From: Lycorma delicatula | Taxonomy: Eukaryota; Arthropoda; Insecta; Hemiptera; Fulgoridae | Reading direction: 5' to 3' | NCBI RefSeq assembly: GCF_047948215.1 | Contig: NC_134463.1 | Coordinates: forward strand, 51,404,701-51,468,700 | DNA length: 64,000 nt | Shown: piece by piece, positions 35,995 to 47,904 of the stretch | How the letters are laid out: the number at the start of each line of letters is the position of its first letter | Numbering within the stretch: position 1 is the first letter of the stretch | Program-made: the position numbers and the translations under genes | The notes under the pieces: model-generated | Databases searched by the model: none | Seen by the model: the letters and a program-made list of their open reading frames with translations, nothing else | Told to the model about the DNA's origin: nothing

Positions 35995-37920
35995 TTCACA
36001 TAAAAAATTCAAGGCTTTAAAAATGAGTAAGAGTGGAGAATATTAGCAATACCTGAGTTTAATTTACACTGGCCCATTAATTTTATAATAACCGAATATG
36101 TTTCAAAGTAAGTTTTTTACTTTAGTTACGAAAGTTTTTAAAAATTTTTTTTTTTATGATATCGCCACTTGAAGCTTGTGCGTGGATATGGAAATGGAAT
36201 TTTATAGCATATGATAAATGCTGACTGTCGGGATTAAAATATGTCATAGAAAACATTTTACATCCACCATTTCAGATAATTTTCTTAACTTACAAAATTT
36301 ATATGTTCAAAAATATTTTGTTTTTCTAGATTAATGGCTAATATTTGTTATAAAATTCTAAAGAATGAGTAGCACATATTTTTTTCTGCTACCTTAGTAA
36401 TATCTGGATAATAAATGAGCTACTCATAAAAACCAAATAACTGTATACTTTATTATTTAATTTTTCTTTCTTCTTGTCCACGTAATTTTCGTCAGTTTCT
36501 TCTATAACCACATTTCAAAACGTCGTTAGCCCATTTTTTTTCTTTTTGCATGGTATTTATGTTTCACTCTCCATATTAAAACTAATTTAAAACATAAATT
36601 TCATAACACGTTTTTCTACGTCAATTCAATCTTACTATGTATTGTTCTATTTTTATCGAATATTTCCTTAGCTATTCTATTTTGTTTTATAATTATTATA
36701 TTTTAATCATTAAGAATTTTTTTTTATTTTTTGTAACAAATTCTTAAAAAAACAAAAGTATCTAAATCTGTTGATTTAAACTGATAATAAAGTTTATTCA
36801 TAATGCAAAGGTAGATAATTCCGTTCAGAAACTACGCAATGGTTTTTCAAAATCATTCTAAAATGTTATTTTTCCATAAAGATTACCTGTATTAATAATA
36901 CTGTGTTCTTCAGTAATTAATTTCAATAGATATTAGCTGATGTAAATTTTAATGAAGCAGTATCAAATTTTATTCAATTGGATAATGAAATCACCGGTTA
37001 AAAGTTATACCTCTTCATTTTAATTTATGATTCGATTTATAGTTTTAATAAATTTAGTTTTATCTTTTAAATTTAGATTTTTTCTATTTGAAAAACTATA
37101 TAAAATAAAAATAGGTAAGATTTAGTTAACATGTAGCCAGTTAAAGGCTAATTATTTACGTTAAAATTTGTATTTGGAAAGTAACAGTTTTAATTGACAG
37201 ATCACTGCAATTTATTTCTGTACATCCTATTAATAACGACTGTGTATATCAAATGAGGTATCCAATAAATTAGCGTAACAAAGTACATGTTCAATATTCC
37301 ACGTTTGCGCTCAATTTATTTGGCCTAGATGAAAAAAGTCTTACGTAGTCTGTTCACATCGTAACCTTTTTTAAATTGCCCTATAAATCTCTGTATAATT
37401 TAATAAAAATTTCTTTCCATAGAATTGTAAAATGTATGCGATGTATACGTAATGTAAAATAAATTTGTTAGGTTCTGAATGAACACTATCGTCCTATTTT
37501 ATTCTATGTTATATTCAAGTGATACTTTTTTACCTGAATGTATCAGGAATAGGGTAATGTGTTACGCACAGATGTTTATTTGTATGTCCTGCACTTAATT
37601 CCATAACGGCTTCCCGGGTAAATTCAAACCAATTTGTTTTCATCACTGCAAGTAGTACTGGTTTTTATATATCTTTTAAACATATATTAGTACTAAGATA
37701 GGCTTTAAAAAAGAAATTAGGAGCAATGAAAGTCACTTTGTTGAAAATTCTCAAGTAGATATTAAATATAAGTGGCTAAAAAGAGAATTTACCAATATAC
37801 ATAGAGTTCCATATAGGTATTATTTATTATATATGTAAAATATTAATTAAAAATGTGAATGAATTACTCAAAATTGACAAAAATAATTTAATAAAATTTT
37901 AAGATGATTATTTGTCCTTG
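35995..37920. other. AT-rich stretch, nothing recognised
   Basis: No genes or repeat copies seen. Confidence 0.45.
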
Positions 37921-37938
37921 GGCAGGTCTTTTGTACGC

Positions 37939-38199
37939 CACCGGGTTGGTCTAGTGGTGAACGCGTCTTCCCAAATCAGCTGATTTGGAAGTAAAGAGTT
38001 CCAGCGTTCAAGTCCTTTTTAAAGTCAATTATTTTTTCACGGATTTGAATACTAGATCATGAATACCGGTGTTCCTTGGTGGTTGGGTTTCATTTAACCA
38101 CACATATCAGGACTGTGACTGTACATCATCCTCATTCATCCTCTGAAGTAATATCTGAACGGTAATTCCCGGAGGCTAAACAGGAAAAGAAAGACAAAG
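37939..38199 (+). repeat. SINE-1, copy 4 (best plus-strand copy)
   Basis: Full element: GGGTTGGTCTAGTGGTGAAC (A box), AAATCAGCTGATTT palindrome, GCGTTCAAGTCC (B box), GAATACTAGATCATGAATAC, GTTCCTTGGTGGTTGGGTTT, and the 3' domain CATCCTCTGAAGTAATATCT then GAACGGTAATTCCCGGAGGC and TAAACAGGAAAAGAAAG. Likely target duplication: AGGTCTTTTGT (37924-37934) and AGGTCTTTCGT (38198-38208). It has the internal Pol III boxes and length expected of a tRNA-derived SINE and encodes nothing; its mobilisation would depend on a LINE in trans. Confidence 0.9.
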
Positions 38200-38209
38200 G
38201 TCTTTCGTG

Positions 38210-39285
38210 TCATGTTTAACAGCATTTTATTCAATTTCTAGCAAAAATTATAAAATCTGTGATATTTCACACTTCTATTAAGATCGTCTGTAAATAAAAT
38301 TATTTTCCCACCTCTAGTTATTAATATTATTTTCTAGAATGTCAGAGTATTCGAGAAAGCCATAGTTAACTTTCGATAGTAGTCACTTTACTTCATTTAT
38401 CTGAATTCTCCTTTTTAAATTTATCAATATTTTATTTTCTCGCTTTTGTATTCATTGCATTTGATTTTTGTTTATGTCGACAGTTCTGTTTTTGATAAAC
38501 CTATATAAATTTTAAATTTAAATAAAAATGAACAATGATGTAAATAAAAATAAATACTTGTATAATTAAAAAAGTCTTACTAACGTAAAAATAAAAAAAT
38601 AAAATAATACTCGTTTAATTTTTGAGATCAGAAAAGAATCATTGTCTATAGGTTGTTTATCTTTAATCAGGCACCAATTTCTTAGTCAAAATTGAAATAA
38701 AAAATTATATTTTTTATTTTTTAATTTAATTTTGGTTGAGTTATTAAGTCTTTTAGTTTTGTGTTTTTTCTGATTTAATGTAAATTATACATTTTATTCT
38801 TTAACAATTCTTAAGAGAAATATTTAAAAATTGGTAAATTGAAAAAAAGCAGACGTGAAACAATGTGTAGATATAAATAAACCAGGTAATAAAATATTAG
38901 GAATGTACCTTGAATTTACAAAATGTGTTTTGATTTCACAAAACGTTTTTAATTTTAATCTTCATGAATAAGTTAATAAATTTTACCTGTGTGTTTTAAG
39001 TTAGACGTATGATGCATTTTAATTAACAAAAAAAATAAATTAGTAAAACTTTGAAGAAATATTTTATAGGAGTACTTGTATTGTCCCTTAGGCATATCCG
39101 GTATAAAGAATCCAGCTATCACATGTAATACATTATTTTATTTTACTTTAAGTTTTAAAAAATACAATTATTTTTCTGAATTATCATAAATATATAGAAA
39201 TATTTTAGTAAGATCCTACTGCGATGAAAGTATTTTTGTCTGGTTTTCCTTTACACCGACTTTACGAAGAAAAGTAGAGTATTTT
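38210..39285. other. AT-rich stretch, nothing recognised
   Basis: No gene or repeat copy identified. Confidence 0.45.
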
Positions 39286-39289
39286 TTTC

Positions 39290-40112
39290 TGAATTTTTAC
39301 GGGAATCGACTGCTAGGGTTATTAGCCCTCGTCACATTCTTTAAAAGAAATTAGTATCACCATCAGGATCGTCATATGTAAGGGTATAAAGGGCCCTTAC
39401 ATTTTATTTAAAAGCACAACTAACATAAAAAACATTAAGACACAACAACAACAAGACAAATCAACACTTACGGGGTGTAAAGGGCCCCGATATAAAAATT
39501 TGAGATAAGGTTCTCAAAAAGACCATGAAATAAAAATAAAACTTATCAATACCATTTATTTCTTCTACCTGTCTCGTTTATAGTTTGTTTTAGCACCCTC
39601 GGGGCAACAAGAACTGCCGTGAAGCAGTATATTAGTCGCGCCAGAATGCCGTGGCAGTTGACTCCTTATAAACAGGCTACAGGCATCCATTGCGCTTACC
39701 CATAGCCTCGCGCCCTCAGTTTACCCCTGAGGGTCCCCCATTCCATCATTGGACACACCCCGACTCACTGCTCTTGAATGCAGACGAGCCAGGATGGCCT
39801 AGGCAAGAGGGCTACCTCCCGTCACTACACGTGCCACGATTCGAGACTCCCATATACATAAAGAATTCAACTTAGAGATTCTTTAACACAGCTTTAAACA
39901 TTTTTCAACTTTTACAGACTTCTAAGAAGTCCACTGGCGTGTAAAAATTCAACTATCTTTTCTTCATTTCCATTATCCAGATCAGCAGTAATGTCACTTC
40001 TTAGACGGAACCTCTTTCTGTGGTCCTCATATATCGTACACTCTTCTATTAGATGCTTAATTGTAAGTGTTTTATTACAAAAGTAGAGTATTATTTCCAG
40101 TCGCACGGTAGC
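39290..40112 (-). pseudogene. LINE 3' end: post-RNase-H tail plus 3' UTR
   Basis: The minus ORF 39912-40106 reads CNKTLTIKHLIEECTIYEDH, then RKRFRLRS, and ends IVEFLHASGLLRSL. The pattern LT-V/I-KH-I/L-L-x-EC-x-x-Y-x-x-HR ... FL-x-x-x-GL is the C-terminal zinc/histidine block that follows RNase H in I/R1/Jockey-type LINE polyproteins. After the stop, about 600 bases of relatively GC-rich sequence form a 3' UTR. It contains two GGGCCC hairpins (39376-39402 and 39471-39489). A 61-codon plus-strand ORF there (39690-39875) is antisense to the UTR and not a gene. The 5' end breaks off near 40112, so no catalytic domain remains. Confidence 0.7.
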
Positions 40113-40114
40113 AT

Positions 40115-41645
40115 TGTGGGGTGAAATTTAATTTTCTTTACGTATTAAGGATAATTAATATGAAGATTCATTCATTTAAAACGTAATTTCCTTTTGTATA
40201 TAGATATAACAAATTTGTGGCCTCGAAAATCTTCAAAACTACTGTATCTTCATTAAAATTCAGATATTCTCTAGTACTGTATCTGAAGATGTGGATGTGA
40301 AATTTGATTAAGATTGGTTGAGCGTCCTTAAGTTACGCTCAATTTAGGTTGAAAAAAACTGCGGTTGTGTTGATTATGTAGTGGTGTATTTTTATATGCG
40401 CTTACGCAGTGAGAAACAGTAGTAAGTTGAAACATGTTTTATTTAAAACTTAACTCTAATGATTTTTTGACATGTAACTATTTTTTATGGACCAAAGGTT
40501 TTTTTTTTTAATTTTAGATTAGAGTTGATAATTTTTCAAAAGTTACCAAATAACGAAAAATTAATCTTCTAGTTCACTTTTGCGCAAGAATTTTTTTTTG
40601 TAATAAATATTTATAGAATATAATAAAACAATTGATATAGCTTTTATGTAAATCATTTACCTAAAACTTTCCTTTATTTTGAGTAGTTTCGAATTTCATA
40701 AGTTAATTACGAATTAATTTGCGTCAGTTTCATTCTCAATAGAATTTAACCTGAAAAATATTTACCTGAAGGATGTTCATGTAAAATAAATTTTGCTTCC
40801 CTAATATATTAAAAAATTCACAAGGAGTAATTTATAATTCAGGTATACAATGCGTTTCCTGTTTTGTAAAAAAAAAATTACCCATCTTTTTCTTACACCT
40901 GAATGATTTTATATGAGCATTTTGAAGTCCTCCGATGTATATATGATTGTTTAAATAACAGGAGCTTTTTGATGTTCTATAAAGTTTTGTTTGTTCTCTT
41001 TTCTCTTAGAGTTTTTATATTTAATACCCACGAGTACGGCATATCTCTCTTTTGTTAATAAAAAAACGTGTAAAACTACCCTAAAGGAAATTTTTATATT
41101 AAGTAGAAAGACGTCATTCATTCATATTTCATAAATATTTTATTTTTCTCGTTTTATTTTTTATAATATTTCTGCTATGAGGAATAATTTTTGAATTCTT
41201 TTAAACCATCGTGTTTTGGTATTTAAAAATTATTTTAATTGATATTATTTGTTACCTTTATCAATTTTTTTTATATTTATCGATTCTAGTTTTTAAGTTT
41301 TCGTTGTTTTACGTATATAAAATAGACATACAAGTTACAGGAAACATTTTAAAATTATACGTAATTGTTCATTATCAGCGAATAACTTTTCATTATAAAT
41401 GAAAGCAATATTACAGATAAATATTTACGCAGAGTAGCCACATTATAATTTTATAAATAATTATCGTTGAAAGTTCTATTTACTACTACACGCATACTTA
41501 TATGATTACTTTAATACACATATATTATTCTTATATTTCATTATTCAATACTCTGAAATATAACACATAAGAGAAAAGTTTTTTCTTTAACATTTATTTT
41601 TTCTTGCATTTTTATGGATGTATACTAACATTTATATTCAAATAC
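40115..41645. other. AT-rich stretch, nothing recognised
   Basis: No gene identified; a 63-codon AT-rich ORF at 41211-41402 has no motif. Confidence 0.45.
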
Positions 41646-41649
41646 AAAA

Positions 41650-42180
41650 TTCCCTTTCGGCGCGCCAGAAGGCGGAGGTAGAAGGCGGAGGTAGGTGTTA
41701 AGTAGGAGATAAAAAAGATTTTCATTTTAAGAAAAATTTAAATTTACTCATTATGACAATAGTTGCATGTGAAAAAAGTTTCACATGTTTTGCATACGAC
41801 AAGCCCCATCTTCTTACAATTCCAGCAATATTTTGGTCATCCTTTACTCTAAGGGTCAGTCATATAACAATTATTTCAGAAAAACGTTTTAGGTAATGTT
41901 TAGAGGAGTAACGACCACTTTAAAATAATTAGATGCTGTGCCTATTAAGGGAAGTATGATTTTTTCTCTTCAAACCCCCATTTTTCCACCCCCTGTACCA
42001 ATGGTTGGTGATATCAAAAAAGTTTATTCCGATTAATTTTAGGCCCTTACCCAAAAAATAGTAGGAACTTTAAAGAAATTCGATATTTTACTTAATAAGA
42101 AAGTTATAGCGATTTTTTTTACGAAAAAGCCTCCCATTTCCACACTCATAGTCCGATTGTGGTCATTAACAAACTCGACC

Positions 42181-42221
<41 letters not shown>

Positions 42222-42360
42222 GTATATATAAACGTTTGATCTGACAGTGGTTTTAGAGTCTGGGGGATGTGAAATGTGAAGATAAGTCGAAATTTTCCTG
42301 AAGTGGAACCATGATAGTAATTATACTAGGTAGCTTTCTTATGGAATCTATCTAATAAAA
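41650..42360 (+). repeat. REP-B, copy 3, with internal (TA)n
   Basis: Opens with CCCTTTCGGCGCGCCAGAAG and a doubled AGAAGGCGGAGGT, continues with a CATGTGAAAAAAGTTTCACA hairpin (41768-41791), GGTCATCC, TTTTAGGTAATGTTTAGAGG, GTGCCTATTAAGGGAAGTAT, CCAATGGTTGGTGATATCAA and AACTCGACCGACAT. Then a TA run (42184-42218) stands where other copies have about 100 bases around AATTACGGCAGTTATCG. It resumes at GGTTTTAGAGTCTGGGGGAT and ends TATGGAATCTATCTAA. Confidence 0.85.
42184..42218. repeat. (TA)n microsatellite
   Basis: About 17 TA units inside REP-B copy 3. Confidence 0.95.
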
Positions 42361-42364
42361 AAAT

Positions 42365-44750
42365 AATCATGAATATACATATCCATACAACGTATGTGTG
42401 TTTACCTGTATTTGGTCTTATAACTTTGAACCCGTTGTCCGATTTTCTCCAAACTTTGTTGACATCTACTACCTTTGAAAGGAAACAATCTATTCAATTT
42501 TGTAACAAAAATTGGCAAAAAACGGTGGGGTCTTTCGGCCAAAGTAAAATATCAAATCTCTACCGGAGCATTCTAGCAAAATGTTTATTACAAATGTAGT
42601 AGTTTTATTATGTCAGTAAAAAATTACCAAAAACTCGAATTTAATATTTATCTACAAAAGATAATTTTATATAAGTTTACTTTTGTAAAGCTACATTTTG
42701 CTTTAGAAAAAAATTTATTGGGAGTTGTTTGCATCTATACTTTCTACATCAATAGGCCTTCAAACCATTATAATATACGTAATAAACCTCATCATACTTG
42801 AATGGTGTATGGTAAGAGAAAAATATTTTTTAAATAAAAAAGAAATATGTATTTATTTTAAATTTAAATCCATTTCGAACGTTACCCATTTAAAATTTAA
42901 AAATCTCAGTTTTATGATAGATTACTCTTTAATATTTCTTGAAAAAAAAGTTAGCCAAAATGTTTCCCCTGCTTCCTAGAAAATTACAACTTTGTTTATT
43001 TAGAATTATGGCTGTATCTTTTTATTTTTAAACAATTTTAAAATTCATTTTTTAAATTTATTATTACCACTTAGGAAATATTGTCTTAAAAATTAATTTT
43101 ATCTGAATGATTCCTCTTGAGTATGAAAGCCCACAAATTGAAAAAAAATATTTAATGCTCAAAACATTTTTTTAAACAGTCACGAATATAACTTACACAC
43201 CCTCCCCTGATGCAGAAGCATCAATTTAAACAAAAATTGTATTTTGTTTTAAATTTCCATTTTAATTTATTTAAAATCAATTTTAGTGAATATTTAAATC
43301 ATAAAAAGAAGCCCTCTGATGTATGAACCCCTAAATCTTCAAATTTTTATGAAATTGTGATGCTAATAGAGTAGTGTCTCACTTATTCGACATAAATGGA
43401 TCGGCAGAACAAGAATATTAAACGTCAAAATATGTTATAATTTTACAGATTAAGAACTTAATAATCGTGTTTTACAACAAAACAGGAAAAATTAATTGAA
43501 TCAAATCTCCTACGGATCACCCACCTATAGCCTCGACTTTTGTTTTCCGGAGTTCTTTTATTCTTTCCCTTAACTTCTCTCGTTTCTTAAGTCCATCCAT
43601 ATTTTCCCTTTTCTGTTTTTTTGGAAATTTAGATTCATCCACTTGTTTTCTGAAAGATTTTATGAAAAGTTATATCTGGAAATATTTATTAATTTTAGAT
43701 CTTTTCAATTTCTTTGAACTAAAGTTAAGTTCAAATTAATTAAGTTTGAACTTAAGTTTTTAAAAATATTACACTGGCAGTCTTTAGAAAATGATTAAGG
43801 TACGTGGATAATTTTTTTATTCCAAAATTGGAGTGGGTTCTGTAAGCAAATTTTAATCTTTTCCTTTAATTTTTTTGATAAATTCCGATGTTTTTTATTT
43901 AAATTCCTTTTTCTTAAAAGTAACTTCCAATGTAAATTTATTGATCTTAAATCGTATACTAACAATGTTTTTATTATATAACGTAAATTACTAATTGTAT
44001 TTTAAAAACATAAAATTATTATTTGGCTACATTTACATTTATTCGAATAATTTTACATTTATTTAAATAAGATAATTTTAATGGGTTTAGGTAAATTTAA
44101 GATTATACTTTACTACTTCTCATTAAAACAAAATAATCTAACGAAGAAAACAACTAGGATAACAACAAAAAATAATAAGAATAACATATAGTGTTTAAAA
44201 AATATATACTGTTTTTCTCGTGTAAAAAGAAGAAATTTAAAACGTCATATTGAGTTCTGGAAAACAATATTTAGTATCTATTCAACCTGTCCTTAAAACT
44301 ATTTGTTTGAGTGCGAGCGTCTGCAGTAGACAGTTCAGACAAAAGGACTACTAACAGAGAAATGCCCATTAAGGGGATTTCAATTGAAAATAAATAAAAA
44401 AGTACACCCTTATCCATATTTTTGGTAGTTTAGGGAACCTACGTATTTTTTTATTTTAAAGTTAAACAGTTGATTCAAATAATTTTAGAATTCTTTTAGA
44501 GCTTGAAAATTAAATAAATAATAAAAAAATGATTGTAAAATTGTATTCAAATGTGGTAATTTTGTCATATGTATTTCTTCACTAAAAAGAAAATAAAATA
44601 CGCACGAGGTCGTACAAAATTAATTTCACATCTTTTTTCGCATTATTTATATCGAAACGAATTCATTTATCTTTTTCATACCTAATCATTCAAATGTTCA
44701 TCGACTGGATGATAGAAAGAAAGTTGAAATATCAGTTTGTAGTTTTATAT
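42365..44750. other. AT-rich stretch, probably repeat-derived
   Basis: The first part contains TTGAACCCGTTGTCCGATTTTC, resembling a motif in other repeats here. Two loosely similar blocks (about 43070-43150 and 43260-43345, sharing AAAT(C/T)AATTTTA and GATGTATGAA/GAGTATGAA) may be old duplicates. Three short plus ORFs (42369-42979) have no known motifs. No gene supported. Confidence 0.35.
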
Positions 44751-44757
44751 TTTTTCT

Positions 44758-45487
44758 CCATAGGGCCTAGTTTTTGAGAAAATAAATAATTAAAAACATT
44801 GATAAAAACGTAGACTGGAAAATATACTCCAAATTGGTAATCGATGTTACAAATGTCAGTTTGTAGTTGTTTACTGCCCCTGATGGTGAGAGAGAATTCT
44901 GTCAGAGTTCAGTTACTTGATTCAAGTAAATTTTTTATATAGGTTTTGATTGAATTTAATAAGAAATTCATGCAGCAAATAAAGTAATCTTTATTTATGA
45001 ATAATCGGTTTATTCATTTTATCTTCTCACAAAATTTCCTTTTAATTCCTTTCTAGGATTTTTTCAATTTTTCAAAGATTTATATTCTATAAAAATACCC
45101 TTAAATTACAAGGCTTTGTGTTAATAATTAAGTTTTGTAATGTATTCAGAAATTAATCCCGCTGATATAAAAGTTATAGCTCCAAATAACTATTGAAGTA
45201 TTACTCTACATCCATACGTAAGATTCTTTTTACAAAAATAAAAATTTTCAACTGAAATTTATTATTTATCTAATTAGGCAATTCAATACTAATTGAGAAA
45301 TATAAAACTCTGGAGGGTATTTTTTATTGATATAAGTGTCTACAATTATGTATTGATATTAATTTGATATAAATTTGTATTGATATAAGTTTTGGAACAT
45401 CCATTATCATTTTGAAGTATATTTTCCAGTCTACGTTTTTATCAATGTTTTTAATTGTTTACCTTCTAAAAAACCACGCCCTATGAA
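44758..45487. mobile_element. MITE-like element with about 80-bp inverted repeats
   Basis: Left arm 44758-44845 and right arm 45405-45487 are inverted copies. The core ATTAAAAACATTGATAAAAA followed by CGTAGACTGGAAAATATACT is identical in both, and the outer CATAGGGC-x-TAGTTTTT / CATAGGGC-x-TGGTTTTT also pairs. The interior of about 560 bases has no coding frame; it contains repeats of TATTGATATAAGT (45327-45395). This fits a non-autonomous DNA transposon. Exact ends and target duplication are not resolved. Confidence 0.7.
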
Positions 45488-45855
45488 AAAAAAAAAAACT
45501 GAAACAAAATTAATCGTCGTCAAAGAATTCTACATTGTCTTTACCTTAATCATAATCTTTTGCATGGCTTATATTTTATCAACAGTACTTGAAAGTAACC
45601 GGTGTACATTCTGGTTTCATTTTTCCACTTTTATCCTCAAAGGAGCGTATGCTTTTACCTTCCCTTAAAAGGAGGATATAGTATTATAGAACCGTTACCC
45701 TTTTTGAAAGTTGTTTTCCCTATACACTGTAGTTTATGCTTATTTTCATCACATTATTTTTTAAGTGTTCATTATTAAAAAATCCTTGCTTATATTTAAT
45801 TATGTTTTCTACATATTTTTACCCTGCCGGAACGAAGATGATATATACGATTGGG

Positions 45856-45856
<1 letters not shown>

Positions 45857-45919
<63 letters not shown>

Positions 45920-46013
45920 GAGGGAGTGTGTGTGTGTGTTTTAGAGAGAGTGAGAGAGAGAGAGAGAGAGAGAATGAGAGAGAGTGAGTGAGAGAGAGTG
46001 AGTGTGTATGTGT
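45857..46013 (+). repeat. Long (GA)n microsatellite
   Basis: About 155 bases of GA repeats with TG interruptions. An 83-codon ORF across it encodes alternating Arg-Glu and is an artefact of the dinucleotide. Confidence 0.95.
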
Positions 46014-46019
46014 TTTTAT

Positions 46020-46315
46020 GTTACCATTTTCTTCAAAACTACTGGATCGATTTCGATGCGGTTTTTTGCATTACATAGAAATCACCTCAGAGCAGGTTCT
46101 TAGATAAATTTTACGGTTATAGACCAACAGGGGGCACTGCAGTAAATCTTTTTCTCTAAAACGGTTGAGCCGATTTTTATGCGGTTTTTTACATTACGTA
46201 AGAATTGCATTACACAAGTATAATTTCAGAACAGGTTCTTAGATTAGTTTTACGGTTATAAGTCGCCAGTGGACGCTGTAGCAGATATGTTTCTACAAAA
46301 CTACTATTGATTTTG
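46020..46315 (+). repeat. Two-unit direct repeat, unclassified
   Basis: Unit 1 (about 46020-46150) and unit 2 (about 46150-46315) share GATGCGGTTTTTTGCATTAC / TATGCGGTTTTTTACATTAC, then CAGGTTCTTAGAT, TTTTACGGTTATA and a CAG(T)GG-x-CGCT-like end. This repeat type with a near-ACCGATTTTGATGCGG core is common in insect genomes, but I cannot name its class. Confidence 0.65.
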
Positions 46316-46324
46316 TTTCTAAAT

Positions 46325-47080
46325 CTTTCTAATTAATCTATTTTTACTTAACGTTTATTTCGTCGTGGTTTTTTAAAATTTTTAATTTTATTTACTTGTT
46401 AAATGTTAAATTCGTAATATTTTTGCAATACGGATTGTTCTGAAATATAATTACTAGTATATAATAAATATAACACTGAAACCATTATTTTTGCAAATAC
46501 ACACAAGCACACAATACAACTACATAATAAGGTTTTTCTACTTTTAAACACTTTTTATCGGTTTTACAAGATTTCGGATCACGGATTTTGAAAGAATATT
46601 CTAATATCTAGAGATACTAATTTTCTTACCACCGTGAAAAAATTATTTTATTCCTTAGTTTTTCTCATTCTCTGGTTAATAAATTCGCAGAATCTTCGGC
46701 CGAATTCTTCTTGTATTTTTCCCCGTTAATATAATTTTCAAAACCATAATTTTCTTTACAGCATTATAGAAATATTTCAAATATTTTCTATAATTCATTA
46801 TATTATTAAATATCATGACTCTTAAATAAACAAGAGATCTTTTTAATTATAAGCTTCTATAAATACATTTCCTTTTTTGTACTGTTTGTAATATTTTTAA
46901 ATTTCTTGTCATTTCTTTTTTTTGGAATAAAAATTGTTACAAAAATGTTACGTATTTATGAATTAAAAGACGAAATTTTCAATGGTAGCTATATAGTTAG
47001 GAAAAAATTTGGTCCAATAAAAAAGTATTATGGTGAATTTGCTATAGTTTTTCCATGCAAGATGATAACGTGTTAATTAA
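46325..47080. other. AT-rich stretch, nothing recognised
   Basis: No gene or repeat copy identified. Confidence 0.45.
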
Positions 47081-47082
47081 AA

Positions 47083-47900
47083 AAATTCCTTTCGGCACGC
47101 TGGAAGGCGGAGGTATATTTCATCGGAAAAAAATAGGGATAGGCGAACTCGGATTGATCGATCCTTTGCCTATTAAGGGAGTTATGATTTTGTTTGTCTT
47201 TGAAACCTCCATTTTTCCACCCCTTTGCCGTTATCCAAAGAATAGTAGGAACTTACGAATTCGATATTTAACTAAATAAGAAAGTTATGGCGATATTTTT
47301 TTTTTTTTTTTGGTTTTGGTCATCCCTTGTCGTGAGGGTTTGGTCACATCAAAAATTTTTTCAGACAAAAGTTTTAGGTAATGTTCCACTAACGATCCAC
47401 TTTAAAGCGATTCGATACTGTGCCTATAATGGAGGTATGATTTTTTTGTCTTCGAAACCCCATTATTTCCAACCCCCTGGGCCAATGGTTGGTGATAATA
47501 TCAATAAACTTTACCTATATATTTAATAGGCCTCTTCCAAACAATAGTAGGAACTTTAAAAAAATTCGACATTTTACTTAATAAGAAAGTTATAGCGATA
47601 TTTTGTTTTTTTTTCGAATGGTTTTTCATTCGCATGGTCCGATTTTGCCCGTTAACAAACTCGACCGAGATTTTGGGTCGTTATATTTTATGTATCAATT
47701 TGAAAGTGATTGGCGCAAAATTACGGCAGTTATCGTGTCCACAAGAAAGTGAAATATATGGATATATGCAAACTTTGGGACTGCGGATGATTTTAGAGTC
47801 GGGGGATATGAAATGCGAAGATTTGTCGAAATTTTCCGGATGTCGAATCATGGTACCACCATTACAATAGGTAGCTTTCTTATGAAATCTACCTAAAATG
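47083..47900 (+). repeat. REP-B, copy 4, with a partial direct duplication
   Basis: Starts TTCCTTTCGGCACGCTGGAA (like copy 3). A shortened unit runs about 47157-47310 (CCTATTAAGGGAGTTATGAT; CAAAGAATAGTAGGAACTTA; AAGAAAGTTATGGCGATATT). The same landmarks then occur again in a fuller unit 47320-47900, starting GGTCATCCCTTGTCGTGAGG. The ORFs over this region on both strands are by-products of the repeat. Confidence 0.8.
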
Positions 47901-47904
47901 CTAA

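Noticed and set aside
39690..39875. 61-codon plus ORF in a GC-rich patch
   Set aside because: Antisense to the 3' UTR of the LINE fragment at 39290-40112.
45736..45987. 83-codon ORF with an Arg-Glu repeat
   Set aside because: It is a translation of the GA microsatellite.
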